Of a stretch of DNA of 64,000 nt, positions 62,854 to 64,000 are shown piece by piece. Numbering within the stretch: the first letter of the stretch is position 1; every line of letters begins with the position of its first letter. Made by a program: the position numbers and the translations under genes. Source of the DNA: Ancylothrix sp036704045 (GTDB taxonomy: Bacteria > Cyanobacteriota > Cyanobacteriia > Cyanobacteriales > Oscillatoriaceae); contig DATNQM010000037.1 in NCBI GenBank assembly GCA_036704045.1, forward strand, positions 310,001 through 374,000, written 5' to 3'. Under the pieces are notes generated by a model. It was not told the DNA's origin, made no database searches, and saw only the letters and a program-made list of their open reading frames with translations.

Positions 62854-64000
62854 ATGTCCACGACCACAGGGTTACCTGTTAAAACTCAGTACGAAGCCGT
62901 TATTGGCCTAGAAACACACTGTCAGCTTAATACGCAGACTAAAATTTTCTCAAATTCATCTACGGAATTTGGCGCGCCACCCAATACAAATATCGATCCA
63001 ATCTGTATGGGAATGCCGGGAGTGTTGCCGGTATTGAATCAAAAGGTGCTCGAATATGCTGTTAAAGCCGGTTTGGCGCTTAATTGCCAAATTGCTAAAT
63101 ACAGTAAGTTTGACCGCAAGCAATATTTTTACCCAGATTTGCCCAAAAATTATCAAATTTCTCAATTTGATTTGCCCATCGCTGAAAATGGTTGGCTGGA
63201 AATTGAGTTAGTTAATGAGAATGGGGAACCAGTCCGCAAGCGGATAGGTATTACTCGCTTGCACATGGAAGAAGATGCCGGTAAGTTGGTACACGCCGGC
63301 AGTGATAGACTTTCTGGTTCTTCTTATTCTTTGGTAGACTACAATCGCGCCGGGGTGCCTTTGGTGGAAATTGTTTCGGAACCGGATATCCGTTCTGGTC
63401 AAGAAGCGGCTGAATATGCAGAAGAGTTGCGGCGAATTGTCCGCTATTTGGGTGTTAGTGATGGCAATATGCAAGAGGGTTCTCTTCGCTGTGATGTGAA
63501 TATTTCTGTTAGGCCGGTGGGTACTTCGCAGTTTGGCACGAAAGTGGAAATTAAGAATATGAATTCTTTTAATGCCATTCAGCGGGCTATTGATTATGAA
63601 ATTGAACGGCAAATTGCTGCTATTGAGGCCGGTGAACGGATAGTGCAAGAAACTCGTCTTTGGGAAGAAACTTCTCAGCGGACGATTAGTATGCGTTCTA
63701 AGGAGGGTTCGAGTGATTATCGTTATTTCCCCGAACCGGATCTGCCGCCTATTGAGGTTGCGGATACGCAACTTCAGGAGTGGAAGGCTGCGTTACCAGA
63801 GTTGCCGGCCCAAAAACGTTATCGTTATGAGACGGAGTTGGGGCTTTCGCCTTACGATGCGCGGGTGTTGACAGATGATCGGTCTGTAGCTGAGTATTTT
63901 GAAGCGACTATTGGGGCCGGTGCTGAGAGTAAGCAAGCTGCTAACTGGATTATGGGAGATATTACGGCTTTTTTAAAGGCCCAAAAACTCTCGGTTAATG
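62854..64000 (+). CDS. gatB: Aspartyl/glutamyl-tRNA amidotransferase subunit B, 3' end missing
   Basis: GatB is the tRNA-binding subunit of GatCAB, which amidates Glu-tRNA(Gln) and Asp-tRNA(Asn). The start YEAVIGLETHCQL and the later YFYPDLPKNYQISQ, RLHMEEDAGKL, DYNRAGVPLVEIVSEPD, GTKVEIKNMNSF and DYRYFPEPDLPP are diagnostic. The ATG at 62854 starts an open frame of 382 codons that runs off the window; about 100 residues are missing. It is divergent from the GTPase operon across a 324-bp spacer. Confidence 0.97.
   Translation, partial: MSTTTGLPVKTQYEAVIGLETHCQLNTQTKIFSNSSTEFGAPPNTNIDPICMGMPGVLPVLNQKVLEYAVKAGLALNCQIAKYSKFDRKQYFYPDLPKNYQISQFDLPIAENGWLEIELVNENGEPVRKRIGITRLHMEEDAGKLVHAGSDRLSGSSYSLVDYNRAGVPLVEIVSEPDIRSGQEAAEYAEELRRIVRYLGVSDGNMQEGSLRCDVNISVRPVGTSQFGTKVEIKNMNSFNAIQRAIDYEIERQIAAIEAGERIVQETRLWEETSQRTISMRSKEGSSDYRYFPEPDLPPIEVADTQLQEWKAALPELPAQKRYRYETELGLSPYDARVLTDDRSVAEYFEATIGAGAESKQAANWIMGDITAFLKAQKLSVN

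Overview
The window looks like a chromosomal segment of a filamentous, probably non-heterocystous cyanobacterium (Oscillatoria/Phormidium/Microcoleus type). This is inferred from a cyanobacterial bidirectional hydrogenase (hoxEFUY), a CrtR-type beta-carotene hydroxylase, very large multi-PAS hybrid kinases, and short dispersed repeats seen in such genomes. The DNA is AT-rich, I found no HIP1 octamer (GCGATCGC), and CCGG-centred words such as GCCGGT/ACCGGC are strikingly frequent. I recognised no rRNA, no tRNA, no intact insertion sequence and no CRISPR array.

Region 1 (1-13 kb) is a dark-fermentation island. On the minus strand are hypD-hypE, then hoxE-F-U-Y, then the start of a secreted nuclease-like gene cut by the window edge. 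Divergently on the plus strand run pflB-pflA-adhE. Together they encode pyruvate cleavage to formate and acetyl-CoA, ethanol formation and NAD(P)H-linked H2 metabolism. Further along are a glycolytic-type GAPDH (gap1), ATP-dependent PEP carboxykinase (pckA) and an ADP-forming acetyl-CoA synthetase fused to a GNAT acetyltransferase. These extend the same fermentation/gluconeogenesis theme (32.9-39.6 kb).

Region 2 (13-32.8 kb) is mostly housekeeping and mixed genes: a lone HicB-like protein, a YfcG-like GST, a 1669-aa hybrid kinase with two kinase cores, an MBL-fold protein, LD-carboxypeptidase, a glycosyltransferase, a peptidoglycan-binding/HEAT protein, a DMT permease, SppA, AroH chorismate mutase, CrtR, a GAF histidine kinase, HemE and an SDR epimerase.

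Region 3 (39.7-50.4 kb) holds a seven-PAS hybrid kinase, a 1.15-kb apparently non-coding stretch with terminator-like hairpins and one orphan CRISPR-repeat-like sequence, then alaS, a small hypothetical gene, a VanZ-like protein and a GHL10 glycosidase.

Region 4 (50.6-62.5 kb) is the most intriguing part: a signalling island. A histidine kinase and an adenylate cyclase form one operon. A second operon holds a coiled-coil protein, a large Roadblock-like/TM/BON/OmpA protein, a Ras-like small GTPase and an output-less PAS sensor. A REC-GGDEF-EAL protein lies between the two operons. Three of these proteins (kinase, cyclase, output-less sensor) begin with the same ~145-residue module. I infer a system that couples cAMP, c-di-GMP, phosphorelay and a small GTPase to a peptidoglycan-anchored envelope protein. 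The window ends inside gatB.

All functions are read from protein sequence and context. No searches were run, and starts were adjusted where an internal ATG/GTG was better supported.
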